Source of the DNA: JACVRW01 sp963819115
GTDB lineage: Bacteria > Actinomycetota > Thermoleophilia > Solirubrobacterales > Thermoleophilaceae
Direction of reading: 5' to 3'
NCBI GenBank assembly: GCA_963819115.1
Contig: CAWFUR010000011.1
Location: 558,001-622,000 of the forward strand
DNA length: 64,000 nucleotides
Shown here: positions 44,303 through 51,791 of the stretch, one piece after another
How the letters are laid out: each line of letters opens with the position of its first letter
Numbering within the stretch: position 1 is the first letter of the stretch
Notes under the pieces: model-generated
What the model was told of the DNA's origin: nothing
Seen by the model: the letters and a program-made list of their open reading frames with translations, nothing else
Database searches by the model: none
Made by a program: the position numbers and the translations under genes

Positions 44303-45058
44303 ATGGGCGATCAGGCGTCGTGGGATCGCATGTACGAGAGCATGTGGATGGCCTTCCGCGCGGTGCCCTCGGCCTCCGCGGGGCGCTGCCTCGAGCTCGA
44401 CGGCGTGCTGGCCGGCATCACGCCGGCGGTGCCCGAGCGCTCCCTCCCGAACTCGGTGCTCTATCGGAACGAGGACGACCTCGTCGCCGCGCTGCCGCTA
44501 CTCGAAGAGGCCTACGAGTCCGCCGGCATCATGGCCTGGACGGTGTGGGTGCCGGAGCACCACGACCGGGCGCGCCGGGCCCTTGCCGCGGCTGGGCACG
44601 CGCTCGACGCCACGCCCACGGCCATGATCGCCCGGCTCGACGAGGTCGAGGCTCCGCGACCGGGCGACGTGGTTCCCGACCCGGCGCCGTCGCTGCGGGA
44701 CCTGGGCGTGATCAACGATCTCGCGTACGGCACGGGCGACTCCTTCCAGCGCATTCTCGGTGAGGGTGCCGCGGATCCCCGCTTCAACTACATCGGGATG
44801 GACGAAGGGCGAGCGGTGGCCAGCGTGGTGAGCCAGGACCACGAGGGCGACACCAGCATGTGGTGGGTCGCGGCGACCCCGGCGGCCCGCGGCCGGGGCA
44901 TCGTCTCAGGCCTGATGCGCCGCGCCCTGGCGGATGGCCGTGAGCGGGGCTCGGAGGTGAGCACCCTCCAGGCCACGAAGCTGGGGCGGCCGCTGTACGA
45001 GCACCTTGGCTACCGGCCCTTCGGAACCATCCAGATGTGGGAGCGGCGGAAGACCTAG
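44303..45058 (+). CDS. GNAT family acetyltransferase
   Basis: 251 residues. The C-terminal half has the GNAT fold with the acetyl-CoA pyrophosphate loop TPAARGRGIVSGLM (R-x-x-G-x-G/A pattern) and closing strand YEHLGYRPFGTIQMW. The N-terminal half (about 1-110) appears to be a second, degenerate GNAT domain. The acceptor substrate cannot be read from sequence. ATG at 44303, 20 bases from the divergent Nudix gene. It stands alone downstream. Confidence 0.85.
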   Translation: MGDQASWDRMYESMWMAFRAVPSASAGRCLELDGVLAGITPAVPERSLPNSVLYRNEDDLVAALPLLEEAYESAGIMAWTVWVPEHHDRARRALAAAGHALDATPTAMIARLDEVEAPRPGDVVPDPAPSLRDLGVINDLAYGTGDSFQRILGEGAADPRFNYIGMDEGRAVASVVSQDHEGDTSMWWVAATPAARGRGIVSGLMRRALADGRERGSEVSTLQATKLGRPLYEHLGYRPFGTIQMWERRKT

Positions 45059-45114
45059 GCCGAGGGAGGAGCGGAGCGCCGAGCGGTGATCGGGGTGAGC
45101 ACCGGACCACGCTC

Positions 45115-45510
45115 TCAAATTGGCTTTACGCGCTCCTCGAACATGACCTCGCCCTCGAGTGTCCGGTGCACCGGACACTTCGCCGCTATCTGCAGCAGTC
45201 GCTGCTGCTGGTCCTCGGGCAGTTCCTTCGGCAGCCGGACCTCCATGGTGAAGCGGGTGGGCGATCCACGCTGCGCGGGCTCGTAGTCCACGTCCACCTC
45301 GACCTCGCCCACGTCCCAGCCCTTCCGCCGCGCGTACATCTCGATCGTGATCGCGGTACAGGAGGCCAGACTCGCGGCCAGCAGCTCCTGGGGGCTCGGG
45401 GCGCTGTCGTCGCCGCCGTTCTCACGCGGCTCGTCGGCCAGCAGCCTGTGAGCCCTCACCTTCAGGTCGTGCTTGAGGCTTCCGACACGGCGGGAAGCGG
45501 TGGCCTTCAT
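45115..45510 (-). CDS. OsmC family protein
   Basis: 131 residues. The two redox cysteines of the OsmC/Ohr fold are Cys51 (LASCTAIT) and Cys112 (AAKCPVHRTLEG), with ENGGDDSAPSPQELL leading the central helix. Family members reduce organic or fatty-acid hydroperoxides; the short type here is the general OsmC class. The ATG at 45510 overlaps the cobalamin adenosyltransferase stop (ATGA), so the two are translated from the same message. Confidence 0.9.
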   Translation of the reverse strand: MKATASRRVGSLKHDLKVRAHRLLADEPRENGGDDSAPSPQELLAASLASCTAITIEMYARRKGWDVGEVEVDVDYEPAQRGSPTRFTMEVRLPKELPEDQQQRLLQIAAKCPVHRTLEGEVMFEERVKPI

Positions 45511-46064
45511 CCTCTCCCCTCGAAGAGCTCCGGCTCGGGCTCGTCGGCGAAGCGCGCCATGGCGTACACCGCGTCGGAGAGCCGGTTCAGGTACCTCACG
45601 ACGATGTCATCGGCCAATTCGCCCGCGGAGTGGAGTGCGCTGACGCGGCGTTCGGCCCGCCGCACCGCGGTGCGGGCCACGTCCAGGCGGGCCGACAGCT
45701 CGGTGCCGCCCGGGATCACGAACTTGGGCGGCAGGTTCACGCGGTCCATGTAGCGGTCGATGTCGCCCTCGAGGCGCTCCACCATCTCGGCCGTGACCCG
45801 CGAGACGCCGTCCTCCAGGCGCCCGGCGGCCTCCGGCGCCGTGGCCAGCTCGGCGCCGGCCACGAAAAGCTCGCTCTGCATGCGGAGGATGTCGGTGTAG
45901 AGCTCGCCGTCCCGCTTGGCCACCGCCCGGCAGACGCCGAGCGCGGAGGCGGCCTCGTCGATCGAGCCGTAGGCCTCGGGCCGGCCGTCGTGCTTCGGCA
46001 CGCGGCCGCCGTACCAGAGGCCGGTGGTGCCGTCATCGCCCTTGCGCGTGTAGATCTTGACCAC
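45507..46064 (-). CDS. Cob(I)yrinic acid a,c-diamide adenosyltransferase, PduO type
   Basis: 185 residues, four-helix bundle. Adenosylates cob(I)alamin using ATP to make coenzyme B12 in the cytoplasm. The ATP motif is YTRKGDDGTTGL at the N-terminus, followed by KHDGRPEAYGSIDEAASALG; the end carries RRAERRVSAL and YLNRLSDAVYAMAR. GTG at 46064 is used as the conserved VKIYTRKGDDG starts there; the longer upstream frame runs through the palindromic intergenic DNA. Coupled to osmC. No B12 riboswitch is visible upstream. Confidence 0.92.
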   Translation of the reverse strand: MVKIYTRKGDDGTTGLWYGGRVPKHDGRPEAYGSIDEAASALGVCRAVAKRDGELYTDILRMQSELFVAGAELATAPEAAGRLEDGVSRVTAEMVERLEGDIDRYMDRVNLPPKFVIPGGTELSARLDVARTAVRRAERRVSALHSAGELADDIVVRYLNRLSDAVYAMARFADEPEPELFEGRG

Positions 46065-46105
46065 GGCTGAGGGATGGTACGCGTCGCTGCGGCCTGGGCG
46101 CGAAA

Positions 46106-46165
46106 AACCCGGGGTGGCTCCCTCAAATACCCGGGGATCAGGTGACACTGACCCAGGGACCCGGG
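46106..46165. repeat. REP-like palindromic cluster
   Basis: Three copies of ACCCGGGG (46106-46113, 46128-46135, 46158-46165), each with a CCCGGG palindrome, around a stem-loop GGG(A)TCAG-GTGACA-CTGACCC (about 46133-46153). It lies in the 217-base gap between the adenosyltransferase and secreted-protein genes, where the rest looks like promoter DNA. It resembles short intergenic palindromes of the REP type. Confidence 0.5.
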
Positions 46166-46268
46166 GCGCGAAGACCGGTACCCCGCCCCGGCGCGATTTG
46201 CCCTGCGCAGGCATACGTTCGTCTTACTGAGCGGTCCCGCCAGCGGGGTGGGCGCGATTCAAGAATTC

Positions 46269-46274
46269 AGGAGG
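46269..46274 (+). promoter_or_regulatory. Strong ribosome-binding site of the secreted-protein gene
   Basis: AGGAGG, full anti-Shine-Dalgarno match, with 7 bases to the ATG at 46282; it fixes the start and suggests high expression. Confidence 0.7.
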
Positions 46275-46281
46275 TTGGCCC

Positions 46282-48492
46282 ATGCGTCAGATCGGGAGGC
46301 TCAAACTGAGTCTCGCGTTCCTTGCGTGTGTCCTGGGCTCGGCATTGGCGGCAGGACCTGCCGCTGCGGCCGCGCCTCAAGATCCACAGACAACGAACAT
46401 CCCCTACCTCGCCTGGCGTGGAGAGCAGGTACGGCTCGTGAAGTGCGATCCGTCTCTCGCCATCGAAGGCGCCAAGAAGGTCGACTGGATCGTCGAATCC
46501 TGGACCGGCGCACCCGGCAGCATCCAGCCTCAGATCGAGACCTCGACCGTCAAGGGCATCGGCCCCGACTGTGTCGCGGCCGACGTCGTGACCCTGGACG
46601 CGGGCCTGGCCCGGATCAAGCTCGTGGTTTCGGATCCCGACAGCAATCCGATCCTCAAGCACGAGTTCCTCTCGATCTGGATGACCCTGAAGGATCCGTC
46701 CATCCATGAGGTGGCGAAGACCGATCCCACGGGTGACTCCACGCTCGGGGACCCGTCAGGCAATGGCGTCTTTAACGCCGGCGCCCACAACGGCCGCATC
46801 CAGGTGAAGGTCTCGGGCACGTTCCCCGGGCCCGGAGGCACGACGTACACGCTTCCGGACGCATGGCCGCAGCTGGCCACCGCGCTCGCCGACGATTCGG
46901 ATTCCAATCCGGACAACAACGCGGCGCGCTGGGACATCCATGACGACCTGACGAAGTACGAGCCACACGTGGGCGGTTACTGCACCACGGGTGTCGTTCC
47001 GACGTCTCAGGACGCGGTGGACAACTGCAACACCCCCAGCACCGACCGCGGTCCCTTCTCGCGCGTCTTCGGCGACTTCGCCGCGGCGCCCGTGGATGGC
47101 CCGTTCGATCCGCTGTGGCTCAACACGCTCCTCAGTGACGGCCGGCTGAACGCCGACGACGCTCCGATGCCCGCAGCTCGGGTTGACGTGGCGATCGCGG
47201 CGAACAAGGGCGGGTCGGACCTCGGTGGCGTGGGCTCGCTGGAGCCGGCCAACAAGTCGGTGGTCTACAGCCGCAACTCGGCCGGTACCGCCTCGGCGCA
47301 CAATTTCTATGCGCCGTTCTACGACACGTACATCCCGTCAACGTCGCGCGGCCCGCGTTCCTCGGGCATCGACGGCCCGGCCCAGGGGAACAACTTCCGT
47401 GGGTTCCTGGTCGACGGGCTGTACCACTACTGGTCGTTCGCGGACACCCTGCGCACGGCCGTGCCGGTGAACACCACCTGCCTCCGTCGTAAGGATGAGC
47501 AGCCGGTGAACCGCCAGACCCCGGCCGGCCCGCAGAACGTGGCCGTCTACACGGACGAGCACGGCGAGGCGCAGGTTCAGTACAACCCCGGCACGGGCGC
47601 GTATTACAACTCGCTCGGCATCCGGAACGCCAACGGCGGATGCGACCTCGAGGGCATCAAGGTCCTCGGTACGTCGAGCATCACCGCCACGGCGAGGTAC
47701 CCGTACCAGTCGGTTGACGATCCGGCCCACGTGTCGCCGCCGCTGGGCAAGGAAGTGGATTCGCTGTTCACCAAGTACCTGGGCATCTTCACGAAGGGCC
47801 CCGGTGACGCGAACTCGAACGCACGGATTCTCGTCGCTCACGCTCAGGACGTGGATGGAACACCGTTCGTTCACGAGCGGATCTGCTTCAACATCTCGCA
47901 CGAGGCCGACGGTGCCTTCGGGTACTCCGGCCAGCTGACGCCGACGCTGTTCATCGGCGGCACCGACGCCCCGCCAAAGGGCACGGCGGACGTGTGCCAG
48001 TACACCGATCAGAACGGCAACGCGGCCGTGGAGGTGCTTAACAGCCATCCGGAAGTGGTGAATGTGATCGCGGACTTCGACCCCGAGGGTCTGTTCCGTG
48101 ACGCGGACATCAATTTCGGTCCGAATGTGCCGCTGCCGCCGCTCCCGGGACCGTTCGTGCCCGGCAAGCCGGCCACGGGTCCCGTGTCCGTCCCGTCGAA
48201 CGCGGAAGTCGCCGCCAAGGTCGGGACCGTGTCCAAGACCAAGACCAAGACCGTCAAGAGGCCCGGGAAGTCCCGGATTCTCGCGGCGCGGCTTGTGAAG
48301 CGCCACGGGAAGGTGTACCTCGTGGTGAAGGTCAAGGGCAATGGCAACAAGTACGCGAAGTTGCGTGTCAAGGCCATCGCCAAGCACGGGCGCAGGCTCG
48401 GCACGTGGACCAAGCGGATCCACACCAACCGCAAGATCACCATCCGGGTCTCCGCCAAGGCGGCCCAGGCTCGGGTGTCGCTCGTCCGGTAA
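46282..48492 (+). CDS. Large secreted protein of unknown function with Ig-like segments and basic C-terminus
   Basis: 736 residues. Clear Sec signal peptide (residues 1-30, cleavage after an Ala-rich stretch). The body is rich in Asp/Asn/Gly/Pro with about eight cysteines spread through it, so disulfides are likely. Two stretches, about 395-475 (VYTDEHGEAQVQYNPG) and 510-625 (AHAQDVDGTPFVHERICFNI, CQYTDQNGNAAVEVLNS), have the V-x-A-x-x-D-x-x-G-x-P ... TD-x-G-x-A pattern of invasin-type bacterial Ig domains (inference). After a Pro linker, residues 650-736 are strongly Lys/Arg-rich. No anchor motif seen. Perfect ribosome site and strong hairpins after the gene suggest an abundant exported or cell-wall protein. 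Confidence 0.75.
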   Translation: MRQIGRLKLSLAFLACVLGSALAAGPAAAAAPQDPQTTNIPYLAWRGEQVRLVKCDPSLAIEGAKKVDWIVESWTGAPGSIQPQIETSTVKGIGPDCVAADVVTLDAGLARIKLVVSDPDSNPILKHEFLSIWMTLKDPSIHEVAKTDPTGDSTLGDPSGNGVFNAGAHNGRIQVKVSGTFPGPGGTTYTLPDAWPQLATALADDSDSNPDNNAARWDIHDDLTKYEPHVGGYCTTGVVPTSQDAVDNCNTPSTDRGPFSRVFGDFAAAPVDGPFDPLWLNTLLSDGRLNADDAPMPAARVDVAIAANKGGSDLGGVGSLEPANKSVVYSRNSAGTASAHNFYAPFYDTYIPSTSRGPRSSGIDGPAQGNNFRGFLVDGLYHYWSFADTLRTAVPVNTTCLRRKDEQPVNRQTPAGPQNVAVYTDEHGEAQVQYNPGTGAYYNSLGIRNANGGCDLEGIKVLGTSSITATARYPYQSVDDPAHVSPPLGKEVDSLFTKYLGIFTKGPGDANSNARILVAHAQDVDGTPFVHERICFNISHEADGAFGYSGQLTPTLFIGGTDAPPKGTADVCQYTDQNGNAAVEVLNSHPEVVNVIADFDPEGLFRDADINFGPNVPLPPLPGPFVPGKPATGPVSVPSNAEVAAKVGTVSKTKTKTVKRPGKSRILAARLVKRHGKVYLVVKVKGNGNKYAKLRVKAIAKHGRRLGTWTKRIHTNRKITIRVSAKAAQARVSLVR

Positions 48493-48518
48493 ACCGGAAG
48501 AGCTGAGCCAAGCGCCAA

Positions 48519-48542
48519 GGGGGCCCGCTTCGGCGGGCCCCC
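48519..48542 (+). terminator. Hairpin terminator after the secreted-protein gene
   Basis: Perfect 10-bp stem GGGGGCCCGC/GCGGGCCCCC closed by a TTCG tetraloop, 27 bases after the stop at 48492; short T-containing tail, no long T-run. Confidence 0.8.
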
Positions 48543-48565
48543 GCGGCATTTGGTCCCGGACGGCT

Positions 48566-48607
48566 GAGGCCCCCGTCGCACGGACATCCCGTTGCGCCGG
48601 GGGCCTC
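48566..48607 (+). terminator. Second hairpin downstream of the secreted-protein gene
   Basis: Outer stem GAGGCCCCCG (48566-48575) and CGGGGGCCTC (48598-48607), continued after one mismatch by CGCA/TGCG. Back-up terminator or an insulator in front of the lyase gene at 48658. Confidence 0.6.
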
Positions 48608-48645
48608 GGTGCTTTCGGGCTCTCACCGGGTGGCCCTCGCGCGGT

Positions 48646-48651
48646 TAGGGT
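48646..48651 (+). promoter_or_regulatory. Putative -10 box, leaderless start of the CitE-like gene
   Basis: TAGGGT, exactly 6 bases before the ATG at 48658, with no ribosome site and directly after the double hairpin. Confidence 0.5.
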
Positions 48652-48657
48652 TCCGGA

Positions 48658-49533
48658 ATGAGAGCCCGGAGATCCTGCCTGTCGGTCCCCGGTTCCTCGG
48701 AGGCGATGCTTGCGAAGGCCGCCCTCCTTCCGGTCGACGAGGTGGTGATCGATCTCGAGGACTCCGTCGCCCCGGCCGCCAAGGGCGAGGCGCGGGACCT
48801 CGTGACAGGCCTGCTCGCCCGTGACGCGATGCCCGCCCCGGCCGTGGCCGTTCGCGTAAACGCGATCGACAGCCCGTGGTTCGAAGAGGACGTGTCTGAG
48901 CTCGCGGGCCGGGTGGGCACGCGGATCGCTTCGCTGGTGGTGCCCAAGGTGGAGAGCGCCGGAGACCTCGCCCGGGTCACGGAGCTGCTGGACTCGCTCG
49001 GGGAGCCCGCCACCGGGGTCCATCTTCAGGCGCTGGTCGAGACTGCCGGGGGGCTGCTGCGAGCGGGTGAGATCGCGGCCTCCTCGCCGCGCCTCGAGGC
49101 CCTGATCCTGGGCTACGCCGACCTCGCGGCGTCGCTCGGGCGGCTTCCGGGCCCCGATTCGCCCGACCGCTGGCTCCACGCACAGGAGACCCTGCTCGTG
49201 GCCGCCCGCGCGTACGGGCTCCAGGCGATCGACGGGCCCTACCTGGGCATCCGGGATGACGAGGGCCTGCGGGTCCGTGCCGACCGGGTGCGCGCGCTCG
49301 GCTTCGACGGCAAGTGGGCGGTGCACCCCGCCCAGATCGAGGCGATCAACGAGGCCTTCACCCCGACTTTGGACGAGTTCGAGCGCGCGAGCGCCGTGGT
49401 GGACGCGCTCGAGCGCGCGGCGGAGGGCGAGGCGCGAGGGGCCGTGGAGCTGGACGGCGCGATGGTGGACGAGGCGAGCCGCAAGCTCGCGCTCCAGATC
49501 GTGGCCCGCGGGCGGGCGGCGGGGCTGGCGTGA
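48658..49533 (+). CDS. CitE-like CoA lyase (HpcH/HpaI aldolase family)
   Basis: 291 residues, TIM barrel. CoA-site start RSCLSVPGSSEAMLAKA, Mg-binding VVIDLEDSVAPAAKGEAR and LQALVETAGGLLRAGEI, and closing FDGKWAVHPAQIEAIN. The family splits malyl-, beta-methylmalyl-, citramalyl- or related CoA esters into acetyl- or propionyl-CoA and a keto acid. ATG at 48658 follows a TAGGGT box. Its stop overlaps the hydratase GTG (GTGA). With the hydratase and CoA-transferase it forms a set able to act on mesaconyl/citramalyl/itaconyl-type C5-dicarboxyl-CoA (inference); leucine-type degradation is an alternative. Confidence 0.88.
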   Translation: MRARRSCLSVPGSSEAMLAKAALLPVDEVVIDLEDSVAPAAKGEARDLVTGLLARDAMPAPAVAVRVNAIDSPWFEEDVSELAGRVGTRIASLVVPKVESAGDLARVTELLDSLGEPATGVHLQALVETAGGLLRAGEIAASSPRLEALILGYADLAASLGRLPGPDSPDRWLHAQETLLVAARAYGLQAIDGPYLGIRDDEGLRVRADRVRALGFDGKWAVHPAQIEAINEAFTPTLDEFERASAVVDALERAAEGEARGAVELDGAMVDEASRKLALQIVARGRAAGLA

Positions 49534-50546
49534 GCGGGGCCGTCTCCGTCGCCGGACCCTGGTTCGAGGACTTCGAGCGCGGTGCAGTCTTCAGCGACGC
49601 CCCGGGGGTGACCCTGACGCCCGGCCACGCTGCGGTGCACCAGGCCGTGGCCGGCGATCGCCTGCGGCTCGCCCTCGACTCCGACCTCTGCCGCGCGGTG
49701 ACGGGGGACGAGCGGTTGCTCGCCCATCCCAATCTGGTGTGCGACGTGGCCATCGGGCAGTCCACCGGCCCCACCCAGCGCGTGCTCGGCAACCTCTTCT
49801 ATCGCGGCCTCGTGCTCGAGCGGCCGGTGTTCCTGGGCGAGACGCTCCACACCCGCACCGAGGTGGTGGCGCTGAAGCAGAACCGGCGGCGCGAGGACGG
49901 TTCGGCGGCCGGACTGGTCGTGCTCCGCATCAGGACCACCGACGGGCGGGGAGAGCCGGTGCTCGACTTCTGGCGCTGCCCGATGATCCCGATGCGAGAC
50001 CCCGCCGCGGACACCGGTCATTCCGACGACTTCGGCCACATCCCTGCCGCCGTGGACCCCGTGCGCGTGGAGCGCGCGCTCCCGAGCGAGTGGAACATGC
50101 GCGCCCTGCGTGAAGGGGCGCCCGGTCCCTACCACGAGGACCTCGAGCGCGGTGCGGGCTTCACCGTGGAGTCGGGCGAGACGGTGACCGCCGCGCCCGA
50201 GCTGGCTCGGCTCACGCTCAACCTGGCCACCGCGCACACCGACGCGACCGGCACCTCCCATGGGCGTCGGCTCGTGTACGGAGGGCACACGATCGGCGTG
50301 GCCGCGGCGCACGCCACGCGAGCGATCCCGGCCATCGCGACGATCGTGGCGTGGCAGGGGTGTGACCACCTGGCACCGGTGTTCGAGGGGGACGTGCTCC
50401 GCACACGGCTGGAGGTGGAGGGGGTGGACCCGTGCCCGGGCGGTGGCGGGCTGGCGTCCCTTAGGGCGCTCGTGGCCGCCGAGCGCGGTGGCGAGGGAGA
50501 CCCCGAGCCGGTACTCGACTGGAGCTTCCTGGCCCTGCTGGCCTAG
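49530..50546 (+). CDS. MaoC-like double-hotdog hydratase
   Basis: 338 residues, two hotdog domains in tandem (about 1-165 and 175-335), the size of mesaconyl-CoA hydratase-like enzymes and unlike the short single-domain MaoC. The second half has the active-site region LATAHTDATGTSHGRRLVYGGHTIG. It adds water to an enoyl-CoA; the substrate is unknown. The first half has the related ALDSDLCRAVTGDERLLAHP with less conserved catalytic residues. GTG at 49530 overlaps the lyase TGA. Sits between the CitE-like lyase and the CoA-transferase. Confidence 0.82.
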   Translation: MSGAVSVAGPWFEDFERGAVFSDAPGVTLTPGHAAVHQAVAGDRLRLALDSDLCRAVTGDERLLAHPNLVCDVAIGQSTGPTQRVLGNLFYRGLVLERPVFLGETLHTRTEVVALKQNRRREDGSAAGLVVLRIRTTDGRGEPVLDFWRCPMIPMRDPAADTGHSDDFGHIPAAVDPVRVERALPSEWNMRALREGAPGPYHEDLERGAGFTVESGETVTAAPELARLTLNLATAHTDATGTSHGRRLVYGGHTIGVAAAHATRAIPAIATIVAWQGCDHLAPVFEGDVLRTRLEVEGVDPCPGGGGLASLRALVAAERGGEGDPEPVLDWSFLALLA

Positions 50547-50561
50547 CGAAAGGGGACGTGC

Positions 50562-51791
50562 GTGGCGGGCATTCTCGACGGGATGCGCATCATCGAGGGA
50601 TCCGCGTTTGTGGCGGCTCCCCTCGGGGGCATGACTATGGCGCAGCTGGGGGCGGACGTGATCCGCTTCGACCCGATCGGCGGGGGCCTGGACCGTGGCC
50701 GCTGGCCCGTGACCGCGGAGGGCCGGAGCCTCTTCTGGGCCGGACTCAACAAGGGGAAGCGATCGATACAGGTCGATCTGGGCTCGGAGGAGGGCAAGGA
50801 GCTCGTGATGGCGCTGATCACCGCGCCCGGGCCCGATGCCGGCCTGTTCCTGACCAACTTCCCGGCCCGTGGCTTTCTCGAGTACGAGGCGCTCGCCGCG
50901 CGCCGGAAGGATCTCGTGATGGTGAACATCGTGGGCAACCACGACGGCTCGTCCGCGGTCGACTACACGGTGAACCCGGCCACCGGGTTCCCCTGGGCCA
51001 CCGGTCCGCGCAACCTGAGCGTGCCCTTCAACCACCTGCTCCCGGCCTGGGACGCCATCACCGGCATGATGGCCACGGCCAGCCTGCTCGCGGCCGAGCG
51101 CCGCCGCACGAGGTCCGGGGAGGGCCAGTGCGTGCAGCTCGCCCTCTCGGATGTGGCCTTCTGGATGGTGGCCAACCTCGGAAAGATCGCCGAGGTTCAG
51201 ATCAACCACCACGAGCGCCCGAAGGACGGCAACTACCTCTACGGGGCCTTCGGGCGGGACTTCATGACTCGGGACGGCCGCCGCGTGATGATCGTGGCGC
51301 TCACGGCGCGCCAGTGGAAGGGGCTGGTGGAGGCCACGGGCCTCGGCGAGGCCTTCGAGACGATCGGGAAGCTCATGGACGTCGACCTCGCGGAGGAGGG
51401 GGGCCGCTTCGCCGCGCGCGAGGTGATCGGGGCCACGCTCAAGCCGTGGGTACTCCAGCGGACGGTCCCCGAGCTTCGCGAGCTCTTCGATCGCCACGGC
51501 GTCTCATGGGCGCCGTACCAGACCTTCACCCAGCTCGTTGAGGAGGATCCACGCTGCTCGCCCGCCAACCCGATGTGGGAGGAGGTGGAGCAGCCGGGGA
51601 TCGGCTCCTACCTGATGCCCGGCTCGCCGCTCGACTTCTCCGGGGCGGAGCGACTCGCGCCCAGGGCGGCGCCGATGCTCGGTGAGCACACCCACCAGGT
51701 TCTGGCCGAGGTGCTCGGGCTCGGGGATGCCGAGATCGGGCGGCTCTACGAGCGGAGCGTGGTGGCGGGCCCGGCGTCGGTGGCCGGCTGA
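50562..51791 (+). CDS. CaiB/BaiF class III CoA-transferase
   Basis: 409 residues. Class III CoA-transferase: N-terminal MRIIEGSAFVAAPLGGMTMAQLGADVIRFDP, Asn-Lys-rich LFWAGLNKGKRSIQVDLGS, and the catalytic Asp in VQLALSDVAFWM (family VDVSLLDA-type position). Transfers CoA between carboxylic acids, inter- or intramolecularly. GTG start, 15 bases after the hydratase gene. Its length matches, from memory, that of the intramolecular mesaconyl-CoA transferase of Chloroflexus (unverified). The 3' end overlaps the convergent LuxR gene by 46 bases. Confidence 0.88.
   Translation: MAGILDGMRIIEGSAFVAAPLGGMTMAQLGADVIRFDPIGGGLDRGRWPVTAEGRSLFWAGLNKGKRSIQVDLGSEEGKELVMALITAPGPDAGLFLTNFPARGFLEYEALAARRKDLVMVNIVGNHDGSSAVDYTVNPATGFPWATGPRNLSVPFNHLLPAWDAITGMMATASLLAAERRRTRSGEGQCVQLALSDVAFWMVANLGKIAEVQINHHERPKDGNYLYGAFGRDFMTRDGRRVMIVALTARQWKGLVEATGLGEAFETIGKLMDVDLAEEGGRFAAREVIGATLKPWVLQRTVPELRELFDRHGVSWAPYQTFTQLVEEDPRCSPANPMWEEVEQPGIGSYLMPGSPLDFSGAERLAPRAAPMLGEHTHQVLAEVLGLGDAEIGRLYERSVVAGPASVAG

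Noticed and set aside
46065..46281. Cobalamin riboswitch before the adenosyltransferase gene
   Set aside because: No B12-box-like sequence found; the structure there is the palindromic ACCCGGGG cluster.
47338..49326. Minus-strand frame of 662 codons opposite the secreted protein and the CitE-like gene
   Set aside because: Runs through two hairpin terminators and two plus-strand genes with signal peptide, ribosome site and known motifs.
49239..51497. Minus-strand frame of 752 codons opposite the lyase, hydratase and transferase genes
   Set aside because: Spans three clear plus-strand genes and has no recognisable domain.
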